64,000 bases of DNA from Microbacterium wangchenii (GTDB taxonomy: Bacteria; Actinomycetota; Actinomycetes; Actinomycetales; Microbacteriaceae). The DNA lies in NCBI RefSeq assembly GCF_004564355.1, contig NZ_CP038266.1:868001-932000 (forward strand), written 5' to 3'. The stretch's first letter is position 1; each line of letters begins with the position of its first letter. This document shows, piece by piece, positions 46,693-54,775 of this stretch. The notes under the pieces were generated by a model. The model was not told the DNA's origin and did no database searches. It was given only the letters and a program-made list of their open reading frames with translations. The position numbers and the translations under genes were made by a program.

Positions 46693-48009
46693 ATGGACGG
46701 TCGTGACCCACTGGAAGCGGAGCTGACGGCGCTCCTCGGACCCCGCGGGGTCAGCAGCGACCTGCGTCAGCGGGAGAAGGCGTCGGTGGACGGCGCGCGG
46801 ATGTCGCCGATCATCGCCGAACTGCTGCCGCTGGGGATCGCCGATCTCGTGGCCTTCCCCACGACCGCCGCGGAGATCGGCGCCGTCGTGGGGGTCGCCG
46901 CCCGCCACGGCGTGGCGATCACCCCGCGCGGGAAAGGCACCGGCAACTACGGCCAGGCCCTCCCGCTCCTGGGCGGACTCGTGCTCGACACCTCGCGCGC
47001 CCGCAGCGTCATCGAGGTGTCCGACGGAGTCATCACCGCGGATGCCGGCACCCCCATGGCGACCCTCGAGCAGGCCGCCCGCGCCACCGGTCAGCAGCTG
47101 TGGATGTACCCCTCCACGGTGCACTCCACGATCGGCGGCTTCCTGGCGGGGGGATCCGGCGGCACCGGGACGATCGCGCACGGCGCGAACCACATGGGCT
47201 TCGTCGTCGCGCTCGACGTCGCCACGCCCGCATCCGGCGGCGAGCTCGTGCACGTGGAAGGGGACGAGGCCCTCGCTTTCGTCCACAACTACGGCACGGC
47301 CGGCATCATCGCGCGCGCCTCGGTACGGCTGGAGCCGCTGCAGGACTGGCGTGGCGTGTACGCGTCGTTCCCCGACTTCCCCGGGGCGCTGTCGGTTCTG
47401 CGCGAGCTCGGCCGCCTGCAGCCGGCACCCCGCCTCGTCTCCGCGGACACGCCGCACATCACGGCGCAGCTGCCCGCCGACCCCGCCTTCCCGGCGGGGC
47501 GCAGCTCCCTGCGGATGATCGCCGACCCGGCCACGGTGGCGGCCGCGCGGGCACTCATCGAGGGCGCCGGCGGCCGCGTGGAGGACGTCCGCGAAGGGCC
47601 GCAGGTCTCGGCGGCGATCTCCGTGCTCAGCTACAACCACCCCATCGAGTGGCTGCAGAAATCCGAGCCGGGCGTGTACTTCCACGTCGAGGTGTCCGGC
47701 GACGCCCTCGTGGAGCGCATCGACGAGGTGCACGCCGTCTACCCGGGCGGGATGCTGCACATCGAGGCCGGCCACACCGTCCCCATCGGTATGCTCGCCG
47801 GCGTCTACGAGAGCCCCGAGGCGGTGTACGACGGCATCGACGCGCTCACCGCGCTGGGGGTCGGCGTGCACAACCCGCACCAGTGGAACGTGGACTTCCG
47901 CCTCGCCGAGACCGTGGCACGCGCGGCGGAGACCGACCCGGACGGCCTCCTGAACCCGGGCAAGCTGAACCCCGCGTACGCCGGGCCCACGAAGGGCGCC
48001 ATCCGGTGA
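46693..48009 (+). CDS. FAD-binding (PCMH) oxidoreductase
   Basis: 438 residues from ATG 46693, with GGAAGGA upstream. The FAD-binding domain has TPRGKGTGNYGQALP and STIGGFLAGGSGGTGTI, and the end DGLLNPGKLNP is typical of the VAO/GlcD superfamily. The middle part differs from glycolate oxidase, so the substrate is unknown. It overlaps the creatininase-family gene by four bases, indicating a shared pathway. Confidence 0.85.
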   Translation: MDGRDPLEAELTALLGPRGVSSDLRQREKASVDGARMSPIIAELLPLGIADLVAFPTTAAEIGAVVGVAARHGVAITPRGKGTGNYGQALPLLGGLVLDTSRARSVIEVSDGVITADAGTPMATLEQAARATGQQLWMYPSTVHSTIGGFLAGGSGGTGTIAHGANHMGFVVALDVATPASGGELVHVEGDEALAFVHNYGTAGIIARASVRLEPLQDWRGVYASFPDFPGALSVLRELGRLQPAPRLVSADTPHITAQLPADPAFPAGRSSLRMIADPATVAAARALIEGAGGRVEDVREGPQVSAAISVLSYNHPIEWLQKSEPGVYFHVEVSGDALVERIDEVHAVYPGGMLHIEAGHTVPIGMLAGVYESPEAVYDGIDALTALGVGVHNPHQWNVDFRLAETVARAAETDPDGLLNPGKLNPAYAGPTKGAIR

Positions 48010-48803
48010 GCGACCCGTCCGCGCCCGCGACCCGGTCGTGGGCCGACCTGTCCGGTCCCGCCCTGGACGCGGCGCTGTCCGAGCGCTCGATCGCGGTCGT
48101 CCCCGTCGGCGCCATCGAGCACCACGGCCCGCACCTGCCGCTGCGGACGGACGCGCTGATCGCGGAGGCCGTGGCATTCGCCGCCGTGACGCGTGCCGCC
48201 GCATCGGGGCTGGACGTGTGGCTGCTGCCGACGGTGTCGTACGGCAAGTCCGACGAGCACTACTGGGCCCCGGGAACCGTGTGGCTGGAAGGCACGACAC
48301 TCCTGGAGCAGCTCGTGGAGATCGGGCGCTCGATCGCCCTCACCCGCGCGCGCACGGTGGTCTTCGTCAACGGCCACGGCGGCAACGTCATGCTGCTGGG
48401 CTGGCTCAACCGCGAGCTGCGCCGCCGCTTCGGGCTGCGCTCGTTCTCGATGTCGGCGGGCGCCGGCGGCGCCGGCGACGGACTCGAGGGGCGCCCCGAC
48501 GAACTCGGGCAGGGCATCCACGCCGGCTTCGCCGAGACCTCCGTCGTGATGCACCTCGCGCCGGGCCTCGTCTCCCCGGACCTGCCCCCGCGCAACGTGC
48601 CGGAGCGGATCGCCGGGCTGCGGCACATCGGATTCAACGCCAAGCCGGTGATGTTCGGCTGGACCAGCGACGACTTCGGGCCCACGGGCGTGATCGGCGA
48701 CCCCACCGGAGCCAACGCCGCCCACGGGCGCGAGCTGTTCGAGCGCGGCGTCGCGTTCGTCGCCGACGCGCTCGCCGAGATCGACGGATTCGTCTATGGC
48801 TGA
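48006..48803 (+). CDS. Creatininase-family amidohydrolase
   Basis: 265 residues from GTG 48006. Metal-ligand motifs are present: GAIEHHGPHLPLRTD (Glu38, His40, Asp49), NGHGGN, and HAGFAETS with the late Glu. Members open creatinine, deformylate formamidopyrimidines or act on similar cyclic amides. With a cytosine/creatinine-deaminase relative and importer close by, use of an N-heterocycle is likely. It overlaps the next gene by eight bases. Confidence 0.88.
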   Translation: MSDPSAPATRSWADLSGPALDAALSERSIAVVPVGAIEHHGPHLPLRTDALIAEAVAFAAVTRAAASGLDVWLLPTVSYGKSDEHYWAPGTVWLEGTTLLEQLVEIGRSIALTRARTVVFVNGHGGNVMLLGWLNRELRRRFGLRSFSMSAGAGGAGDGLEGRPDELGQGIHAGFAETSVVMHLAPGLVSPDLPPRNVPERIAGLRHIGFNAKPVMFGWTSDDFGPTGVIGDPTGANAAHGRELFERGVAFVADALAEIDGFVYG

Positions 48804-49434
48804 GAATGAGCGGCAGTTGACGGTGTCTGCCCCCGTGATCGACGTGACGACCGATCCGGTACAGGGCGATGCGCCGCCCGCCGATCCGGCCGCGCTCGCC
48901 GCCTCCTGGCTTCCCGAGCCGGACGAGGACCGGATGCCGATGACGCTGTCCACGATCGACGAGGATGGGTATCCCCGCGCCCGCACCGTGCTGCTGACGG
49001 AGTTCGACGGTGAGCGGCTCTATTTCCACACCGATGCGGAGAGCCGCAAGGTCGCTGACCTCGCCGCGAACCCGCGGGTGGCGCTGACGCTTCTGTGGCC
49101 GGCGTTCACCAGGCAGATGGTAGTGCAGGGGATCGCCGAGCGGGCCGGCGACGCCGAGATCGCGCGAGCATACGAGCTCCGCTCGCCCTACCTGCGCCAG
49201 CTCGCGTGGCAGAACACGGCCGACTTCGCCGCGCGGAGTCTCGCCGAGCGCGAGGCGGAGTGGGCCCGATTCCGTGCGGCGCATCCGAAGCCCGAGCAGC
49301 CGGCCGGGTGGGTGGGGTTCGCCGTCCGCCCCCACCGCTACCTGTTCTGGACGTCGCATCCGGATGCCGCCAGCCGCAGGCTCGAGTTCGTGCGCTCCGC
49401 CGACGGCTGGACGCGGCACCTATTGGCGGGCTGA
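48796..49434 (+). CDS. Pyridoxamine 5'-phosphate oxidase family protein
   Basis: 212 residues from ATG 48796. FMN-binding motifs of the PdxH family are visible: GYPRARTVLLTEFD, YFHTDAESRKVADLAANP and LLWPAFTRQMVVQG. The C-terminus FWTSHPDAASRRLEF differs from the strict PdxH ending (WQGRxNRLHDR), so a role in pyridoxal phosphate formation is uncertain. It overlaps the creatininase-family gene and may reduce or oxidise an intermediate of the same pathway with flavin. Confidence 0.82.
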   Translation: MAENERQLTVSAPVIDVTTDPVQGDAPPADPAALAASWLPEPDEDRMPMTLSTIDEDGYPRARTVLLTEFDGERLYFHTDAESRKVADLAANPRVALTLLWPAFTRQMVVQGIAERAGDAEIARAYELRSPYLRQLAWQNTADFAARSLAEREAEWARFRAAHPKPEQPAGWVGFAVRPHRYLFWTSHPDAASRRLEFVRSADGWTRHLLAG

Positions 49435-49813
49435 GCGACAGCTCAACCCGTGGGCCAGTGCGACCGCCCCCTGGGCGTAGTCGCTGATGCGACGGTCGTG
49501 ATCCGCTTGATGGGAAGCGAGGCCAGCATCAGGTGACGTTCCGGTCCCCCCTGCGAGCGGTGACCAAGTCCGCTCGCTCCAGGACCGCAGGTGCTGCAGC
49601 ACCACGGTCGGGTCCACCTCCGGGACCAACCGGCACCGTCGTCAGGACGCGCCGCTCACCGGCTCGTGCCCGCTGGGAGGGCGCCGGCTCGGTGGAGCCC
49701 TCCTACGTCTGACCCCTCTCCGAGGCGCACCGCTCCTCCTCCTCAGAGCCCGCGTAGGACGAGTCGCGAAGACGAGGTCCGCCGGCTCGGTGACATCCGA
49801 CCCGATGGAGCCG
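49435..49813. other. Degenerate intergenic stretch at the edge of a possible island
   Basis: No intact gene is visible in these 379 bases. The right half carries a decayed transglutaminase fragment (listed separately). A 69-codon minus-strand frame (49420-49629) has no recognised domain and no ribosome site. The stretch separates the N-heterocycle module from a catabolic block of different base composition. Confidence 0.6.
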
Positions 49814-49826
49814 CTACGCCACCTCG
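49700..49826 (-). pseudogene. Remnant of a transglutaminase-like gene
   Basis: Read on the minus strand, bases near 49765-49820 encode SGSIGSDVTEPADLVFA, which matches the N-terminus of the intact protein at 38346-39143 (ASTIVLDVTEAADLVFA). After this the frame shifts; the next frame gives SSYAGSEEEERCAS against SSVYPSATERLVAS of the intact copy. No start codon, core domain or triad remains, and the 5' part overlaps the end of the PucR-type gene. It is a truncated and frameshifted copy. Confidence 0.6.
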
Positions 49827-51595
49827 TCCCCGTCGTCGGACAGGATCTGGTCAAGCACGCACACGATGTGCACCTCCGCCATGGCCGAAGTCTGACGGAG
49901 GTCTCGATCGATCAGCTGCCCGATCTTCCCGATGCGGTATCCCAGCGTATTCGCGTGGATGAACAGGCTCGCGGCAGCCTCCCGGTGCCGGAAGTCGCTC
50001 GCGGCGAGCGCCCTTAAGGTCTTCACCAGTTCGGAGCCATGGCGGGCGTCGTGCAGGCGCAGTGGGCCCATCACGCTCGTCAGGAAGCGCGCCAGGGTAG
50101 CCGAAGCCGCAGCTTCCAGGAGCACGTGGGACAGGCCGATCTTCCCCCCGTCGATGAGGCGAGCTGAACCGCGCCGGCGCGCCGCGAGATCCAGCAGTTT
50201 CCCGGCGACGCCGATGACGCCCTGGAGGTCGGCGAGATCCTCGACATGGTCGAACTTGACCGTGGTCCAGGTGCCCCGCTGCGATTGTAGTGACAGGGCC
50301 AGCGCGTCGCCGAGGGGAGATGCTCCCGCCGCGACGGACTGCAGGGCGACCAGTCGGCGACCCAAGCGCGAGACGAAGGCTGTCGGGCGTCCGAGAACCG
50401 GCCGGACCGACTGCGCGATGCGCGATGCGACCTCGGCGTCGCCGTCCACGGCATCCAGCGACGACACGGCGACGTGCACAGGGAACTCCAGCGCGAAGTC
50501 GTGGCCGCTGAAGAGCCTCCTGACGGCCTCGACCTCGCTGGCGCCCTCGGCCGCGAGGAGTCGCTCGAGCAGGTCTTCCAGCACCCGTTCGCGGGTCTGG
50601 TCGCTTTCGGCCATCACGGCCAGTTCTCGTTCCAGCGCCACGCCGAGATATCCGAGCACCTGGATGCTCGTGTCGTCCGCATCGACCGCAAGAATGCGCA
50701 GCTCACCCAGTTGGGCCGCTTGCACGGTCAGCGCGCGATCGAGCACCACCATGCCGCGTGGTGCGCAGCCCTCGCCGCGGCCGGCGAGCAGCGGCAGCCA
50801 GCTCTCGGCATGCGGCGGTGCGGCTTGGGCGATGCTCCGCCCGGCAGTGTCTCGGACGACGATCGCCGTGTCCGCGGCCGTCGCTGCCGCGGACACGAGG
50901 GACTCCAACCCGGCGCGAGAGAGAGAGGCCCGCGTCAACGCCTGATGGAAGTGCTCGAGCCGGAGCCGGTCCTGGAGGTTGCGCTCGAGCGTCTCGAGCT
51001 GGGCCGCGCGTTCGGTCTGCAGGATGGAGGCCCTGATGGCGGCAGCGGCGAAGTCGGCGACGGCGGCCGCCGCGTCCATCTCCACCGCCCCGAAGCTGTG
51101 CGGCTCAGCGAAATACAGACTGAGCACGCCGAGGACCTTGCCCCGTGTGCTCAGCGGAAAGGTCGCCATGGAGCGCACCCCGCTCTTGCGGGCGACGTGA
51201 TGCCAGTACGCCAGGCGCGGCTCGGCGGTGATGTCCTCGATCCTCACGGGCGCGCCGTACCGCCAGGCTTCGGTCACCGGTGTCCAGTAGCTGCTCAGCT
51301 CGGACTCTTCGATGCCGTGTTCGAGATAGTTCGCCGGTAGCCCGTAGCTCCCGGTGACCGTGGTGGCACCGTCTCCCCAGATGACCAGTGCCGAGCGGCA
51401 TCCGGTGACGCGCGCCGCGGAATACGCAACGTGCTGGAAGAACGAGGAGATGTCCTCGCACTCGTTCAGCTGGCGCGCCAGCGCCGCGAATGTGCGCAGC
51501 CACTCCACATCCGCTCCGACCGCTGAACGGTCGGCCTGGATCTGCTCCATCACGATGTCTCGCCCCCGAGCGACAGGCTCAGGAGAGCGCTCCAT
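49814..51595 (-). CDS. GAF-domain PucR/CdaR-type transcriptional regulator
   Basis: 593 residues from ATG 51595 (a Met at residue 16 is an alternative). An N-terminal GAF domain (about 35-190, VRSMATFPLSTRGKVLGVLSLYF) senses a ligand. A coiled linker and a GGDEF-like CdaR region follow. The C-terminal PucR helix-turn-helix is near 540-575 (REAAASLFIHANTLGYRIGKI). It lies last in the same-strand row thiolase, DUF35, MFS, regulator, so it probably controls this block and the divergent CoA-transferase. Confidence 0.87.
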   Translation of the reverse strand: MERSPEPVARGRDIVMEQIQADRSAVGADVEWLRTFAALARQLNECEDISSFFQHVAYSAARVTGCRSALVIWGDGATTVTGSYGLPANYLEHGIEESELSSYWTPVTEAWRYGAPVRIEDITAEPRLAYWHHVARKSGVRSMATFPLSTRGKVLGVLSLYFAEPHSFGAVEMDAAAAVADFAAAAIRASILQTERAAQLETLERNLQDRLRLEHFHQALTRASLSRAGLESLVSAAATAADTAIVVRDTAGRSIAQAAPPHAESWLPLLAGRGEGCAPRGMVVLDRALTVQAAQLGELRILAVDADDTSIQVLGYLGVALERELAVMAESDQTRERVLEDLLERLLAAEGASEVEAVRRLFSGHDFALEFPVHVAVSSLDAVDGDAEVASRIAQSVRPVLGRPTAFVSRLGRRLVALQSVAAGASPLGDALALSLQSQRGTWTTVKFDHVEDLADLQGVIGVAGKLLDLAARRRGSARLIDGGKIGLSHVLLEAAASATLARFLTSVMGPLRLHDARHGSELVKTLRALAASDFRHREAAASLFIHANTLGYRIGKIGQLIDRDLRQTSAMAEVHIVCVLDQILSDDGDEVA

Positions 51596-51634
51596 CGTCG
51601 CCCTCCTGACCCTAAGTCGAATGCTCCGGCGCCG

Positions 51635-52936
51635 CTACCCTTCGACCGCCACTGCGGAGTCCTTCACCAGACCCAGCGGGATGCGGTTGCGGATCGCCGC
51701 TGCGCGCCAGATGAACACCGCCGCACCGATAGCGAAGATGACCGCAGCCACGATGAGCGCTCCGGTGTAGCTGCCGGTTGTGTCGCGGAACAGGCTGAAC
51801 ACGTACGGCGCCCCGATGGAGCAGACGCTGAAGATCACGACGATGACGGAGAAGGCGATCGCGAAACTGCGCTCGCCCAGTTCGCGGAGGATGAAGTAGC
51901 CCATCATCTCCGTCTCTCCGCCGGCGACCGCGGCGAAGGCGATGATGCCCACGAGCGCCATGCCGAAGCTGAGGGGGCTTCCCAGTCCCAGCAGCAGGGC
52001 GCCTACGAATCCCAGACCCAGGAAGACGACGGCCACAACGTAGCGGGGCAGGACATCGAGCAGGAGGCCGGAGACGACGCGGCCGAGCGCGGCGGCGACG
52101 AAGAACATCGACAGGATCGTGGCGGCGGACGCGGGATCCAGGCCACCCGTGGTCAGCACGGGGAACATGTTGGCGAGGAAGCCGCCCACGGGCATCACCA
52201 TGAAGGCGAAGGCGATGCCGAGGGCCCACACGTCGCCGTTGCGCACAGCGCTGCGCAGGGTGGTCAGCGGCTCCTGCTGGTCGACCGCCTCGATCAGAAT
52301 CGCCGTGTTCTCCGTCGTCTCGGTGGGGTCGGCCTGGACGTCCTTGCGGATCCGGATGCCCCACAGCGACACCGGCACGGTAATCACCAGGAGGATGCCG
52401 GCGATCACGAGGTAGCCCGCGCGCCAGCCCCACTGACCGATGACCGAGACGAGGATGGGCGACAGGATCGCCACCGACACTCCCGCGGTCAGGCCCATGA
52501 GCGACAGTGCCTTTCCGGCGCTCTTGCGGAACCAGCTGACCACGGTGCGGTTCCACGGCACCATCGACACGGCGGCGACGAAGGCGCCCGCGACCAGGCC
52601 GAATCCGTAGTAGACCGGCAGGATCAGAGGGAGGGAGACGAAGATGCCGATTGAGGCCACCAGACCGATCAGGCCGAACAACACGACGCGCTTCGGCCCG
52701 AATCGCTGCACGGCCTTGCCCACGAACGGAGTGGAGATCGCGGTGACGACACCCATGATCGGTGAGAGGAGAACCTGCGAGGACGTCCAGCCGGTGTCGG
52801 CGATGATCGGTTCGATGAACAACGACGACGTGTTCGTGATCATCACGCCCGCCGTCCCCCACCCGACGGCAGCGGCGACCGCAGGTTTCCAGCCCGCGCG
52901 CCATTCGTTGGGGGTCTTGGTGAGTACTTGATTCAT
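51635..52936 (-). CDS. MFS transporter (oxalate/formate antiporter-like)
   Basis: 433 residues from ATG 52936, preceded by GGAG. Twelve hydrophobic segments and the loop motif GKAVQRFGPKRVVL between helices 2 and 3 are typical of MFS monocarboxylate or aromatic-acid carriers. It sits 29 bases behind the DUF35 gene. The likely cargo is the organic acid activated by the neighbouring CoA-transferase. Confidence 0.88.
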   Translation of the reverse strand: MNQVLTKTPNEWRAGWKPAVAAAVGWGTAGVMITNTSSLFIEPIIADTGWTSSQVLLSPIMGVVTAISTPFVGKAVQRFGPKRVVLFGLIGLVASIGIFVSLPLILPVYYGFGLVAGAFVAAVSMVPWNRTVVSWFRKSAGKALSLMGLTAGVSVAILSPILVSVIGQWGWRAGYLVIAGILLVITVPVSLWGIRIRKDVQADPTETTENTAILIEAVDQQEPLTTLRSAVRNGDVWALGIAFAFMVMPVGGFLANMFPVLTTGGLDPASAATILSMFFVAAALGRVVSGLLLDVLPRYVVAVVFLGLGFVGALLLGLGSPLSFGMALVGIIAFAAVAGGETEMMGYFILRELGERSFAIAFSVIVVIFSVCSIGAPYVFSLFRDTTGSYTGALIVAAVIFAIGAAVFIWRAAAIRNRIPLGLVKDSAVAVEG

Positions 52937-52965
52937 TTCATCTCCATTGATGTGCGGATCGGGTG

Positions 52966-53373
52966 TCATGTTGTGATGAAGACCGGGAGGACCTCTCCTC
53001 GGGTGGGCATCGGGTACGTGGCTGCCACGCGTGTCCCCGCGCGCAGCTCGGTGAGATCGTCGCACTCCAGAGGGGCGAGGATCCACGGGCCCTCGTCCAG
53101 GGCGATGAGGCCCCCGAGAGAAACGACGGCCTGAGAGCCGGAGTCGTCGGGGCGGGCGCGCCCCACGATCCAGGCCACGAGCTTTCCCCGCCCGCTGGCC
53201 TCGCTCCACACCAGCGGCGCGGCGGGGTCGCGCGGGTCCGACCGGACGCCGGGACCGAAGTAGGTCCCGTCCCCGGCCCGACGAAGTAGGAAGCGGCCGT
53301 CGCGCGTAGCGTCGAAGAAGCGTGCGGAGGCCTCGTCGCGCTCCACCGGGAACCGCGCAATCGGAGATGTCAT
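52966..53373 (-). CDS. DUF35 OB-fold protein lacking the zinc ribbon cysteines
   Basis: 135 residues from ATG 53373, overlapping the thiolase stop by four bases. The OB-fold part is recognisable (SGRGKLVAWIV; ALDEGPWILAPLE). The preceding rubredoxin-like ribbon, which normally holds four Cys, reads GDGTYFGPGVRSDPRDPAA and has none. DUF35 proteins partner SCPx-type thiolases or aldolases on acyl-CoA chains, as ChsH2 does with Ltp2. The coupling here suggests a complex with the adjacent thiolase. Confidence 0.82.
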   Translation of the reverse strand: MTSPIARFPVERDEASARFFDATRDGRFLLRRAGDGTYFGPGVRSDPRDPAAPLVWSEASGRGKLVAWIVGRARPDDSGSQAVVSLGGLIALDEGPWILAPLECDDLTELRAGTRVAATYPMPTRGEVLPVFITT

Positions 53374-54563
53374 GCCGCCACCGCCTCGGCACGCAGGGTT
53401 GCGACAGGGCTCAGGATCAACCCGCCGTGGTGTTCGAAGAATCCGCCGTTGCCGGTGACCAGCACGACGTCATGGTCGGCCACCTGGCGCTCACCGCCCT
53501 CGCCGCGGCACTGGATGATCCCCTCCGACAGCGGCGTCATGCCCCACATGTAGTAGCTCGACAGCTCGCCACCGCCTGTGTTCACCGGGAGGCTGCCCCC
53601 AGGCGCGATGGCGCCGCTTTCGACGAAAGGGCCTCCCTCGCCCTTCTGGCAGAACCCGTAATCCTCGAGGGTGACGAGCGTGGTGTAGGTGAAGCAGTCG
53701 TAGAGCTCGGCGACGGTGACGTCGGAGCGATCGATACCCGCCATCGCGAACAGGCGTGGAGCCGCCTCGGCAGCGCCGGTGCGGATGCCGAAATCGCCGC
53801 CGCGCTCCATCGACTGGGCCAGGTGGCTCTGCGCCCACGCGACAACGTTCACGGCGGCATGCGGCCCGTCCGCCGCCCGTTCGGCCGAGGTGACGATCAC
53901 GGCGATGCCCCCGTTGGACACCAGACAGCAGTCGTAGAGCCCGAGGGGATCGGTGATCATGCGCGCCGAGAGGTATTGCTCGAGGCTCAGCGGTGTCCGG
54001 TGCTGTGCGAGCGGATTCCTCGTCGCCCATGCGCGCGTGGATACCGCGACCGCTCCCAGCTGCTCCTTGGTGGTGCCGTAGGTCTCCATGTGACGCCGCG
54101 CCCCGAGGGCGTACATCGCGGTGGCGGAGTTCACTCCCGACGCGAGCGCATATCCGGCAGTACCGGCGGCGGTGAACCCGCTGTACGCGCCGGCAGACCC
54201 CCGGTCTTGCACCAGCGGCGCATCGGCGAACACGCACGCGACCGTCGTGGCCGCCCCGCTCAGAATCGCCAAGGACGCCTGCTGCACCATCGCGGTCGCC
54301 GTCGCTCCGAAGGAGTTCACCTCGGCCAGCATCCGGAGATCGCGCATACCGAGGTCCTCCGCGATCCGCAGGCCGATCCGTTCATGGATCCCGCTGCTCA
54401 CCAGCATGCCGTCGATGTCGCCCACAGCGACGCCGGCATCGGCCGCCGCGCGCACGACCGCCGTGGTGGCGAACTCCGCCGCCGTCTGGCCGAACACCTT
54501 GCCAATCTCGGTCATCCCCAAGCCGGAGATGGCCGGCGTTCTCGTCTGGGCCCATAGTGCCAC
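53370..54563 (-). CDS. SCPx-type thiolase-like protein
   Basis: 397 residues from GTG 54563, with AGGAAGG upstream. The overall family is lipid-transfer thiolase/Ltp2 (VNSFGATATAMVQQASLAI; ELYDCFTYTTLVTLEDYGF; NTGGGELSSYYMWGM). The nucleophilic Cys usual near residue 90 in degradative thiolases is not seen in the SFGATA segment, as in Ltp2-type retro-aldolases. A role in carbon-carbon cleavage of a beta-hydroxyacyl-CoA with the DUF35 partner is inferred. It is divergent from the CoA-transferase. Confidence 0.85.
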   Translation of the reverse strand: MALWAQTRTPAISGLGMTEIGKVFGQTAAEFATTAVVRAAADAGVAVGDIDGMLVSSGIHERIGLRIAEDLGMRDLRMLAEVNSFGATATAMVQQASLAILSGAATTVACVFADAPLVQDRGSAGAYSGFTAAGTAGYALASGVNSATAMYALGARRHMETYGTTKEQLGAVAVSTRAWATRNPLAQHRTPLSLEQYLSARMITDPLGLYDCCLVSNGGIAVIVTSAERAADGPHAAVNVVAWAQSHLAQSMERGGDFGIRTGAAEAAPRLFAMAGIDRSDVTVAELYDCFTYTTLVTLEDYGFCQKGEGGPFVESGAIAPGGSLPVNTGGGELSSYYMWGMTPLSEGIIQCRGEGGERQVADHDVVLVTGNGGFFEHHGGLILSPVATLRAEAVAA

Positions 54564-54775
54564 GGGTTCACCTTCCTGCTGCGCTGGGGGTGGTGAGGCG
54601 GATCGTTCCGCCCGGCTGGTGCTTCTTTGTATCCGTCGCGCCGACAGCGCCACAACGCGCCCGGCCCATGTTCGTGCTGATCCCGAAGGAAGGGCCTGGC
54701 TGTTGGGGACGACCACAATGACTTTCCTTCCGGGCGCCGTTCAGATGGGAAACGGACCGATACGAAGGAGTACCC

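Noticed and set aside
49420..49629. A 69-codon minus-strand frame as a transposase or integrase fragment
   Set aside because: No catalytic motif or known signature could be found, and there are no terminal inverted repeats nearby.
54682..54734. Imperfect inverted repeat CCCGAAGGAAGG / CCTTCCGGG as a PucR operator
   Set aside because: The arms are mismatched, and one arm resembles purine-rich ribosome-site-like sequence; not strong enough to call.
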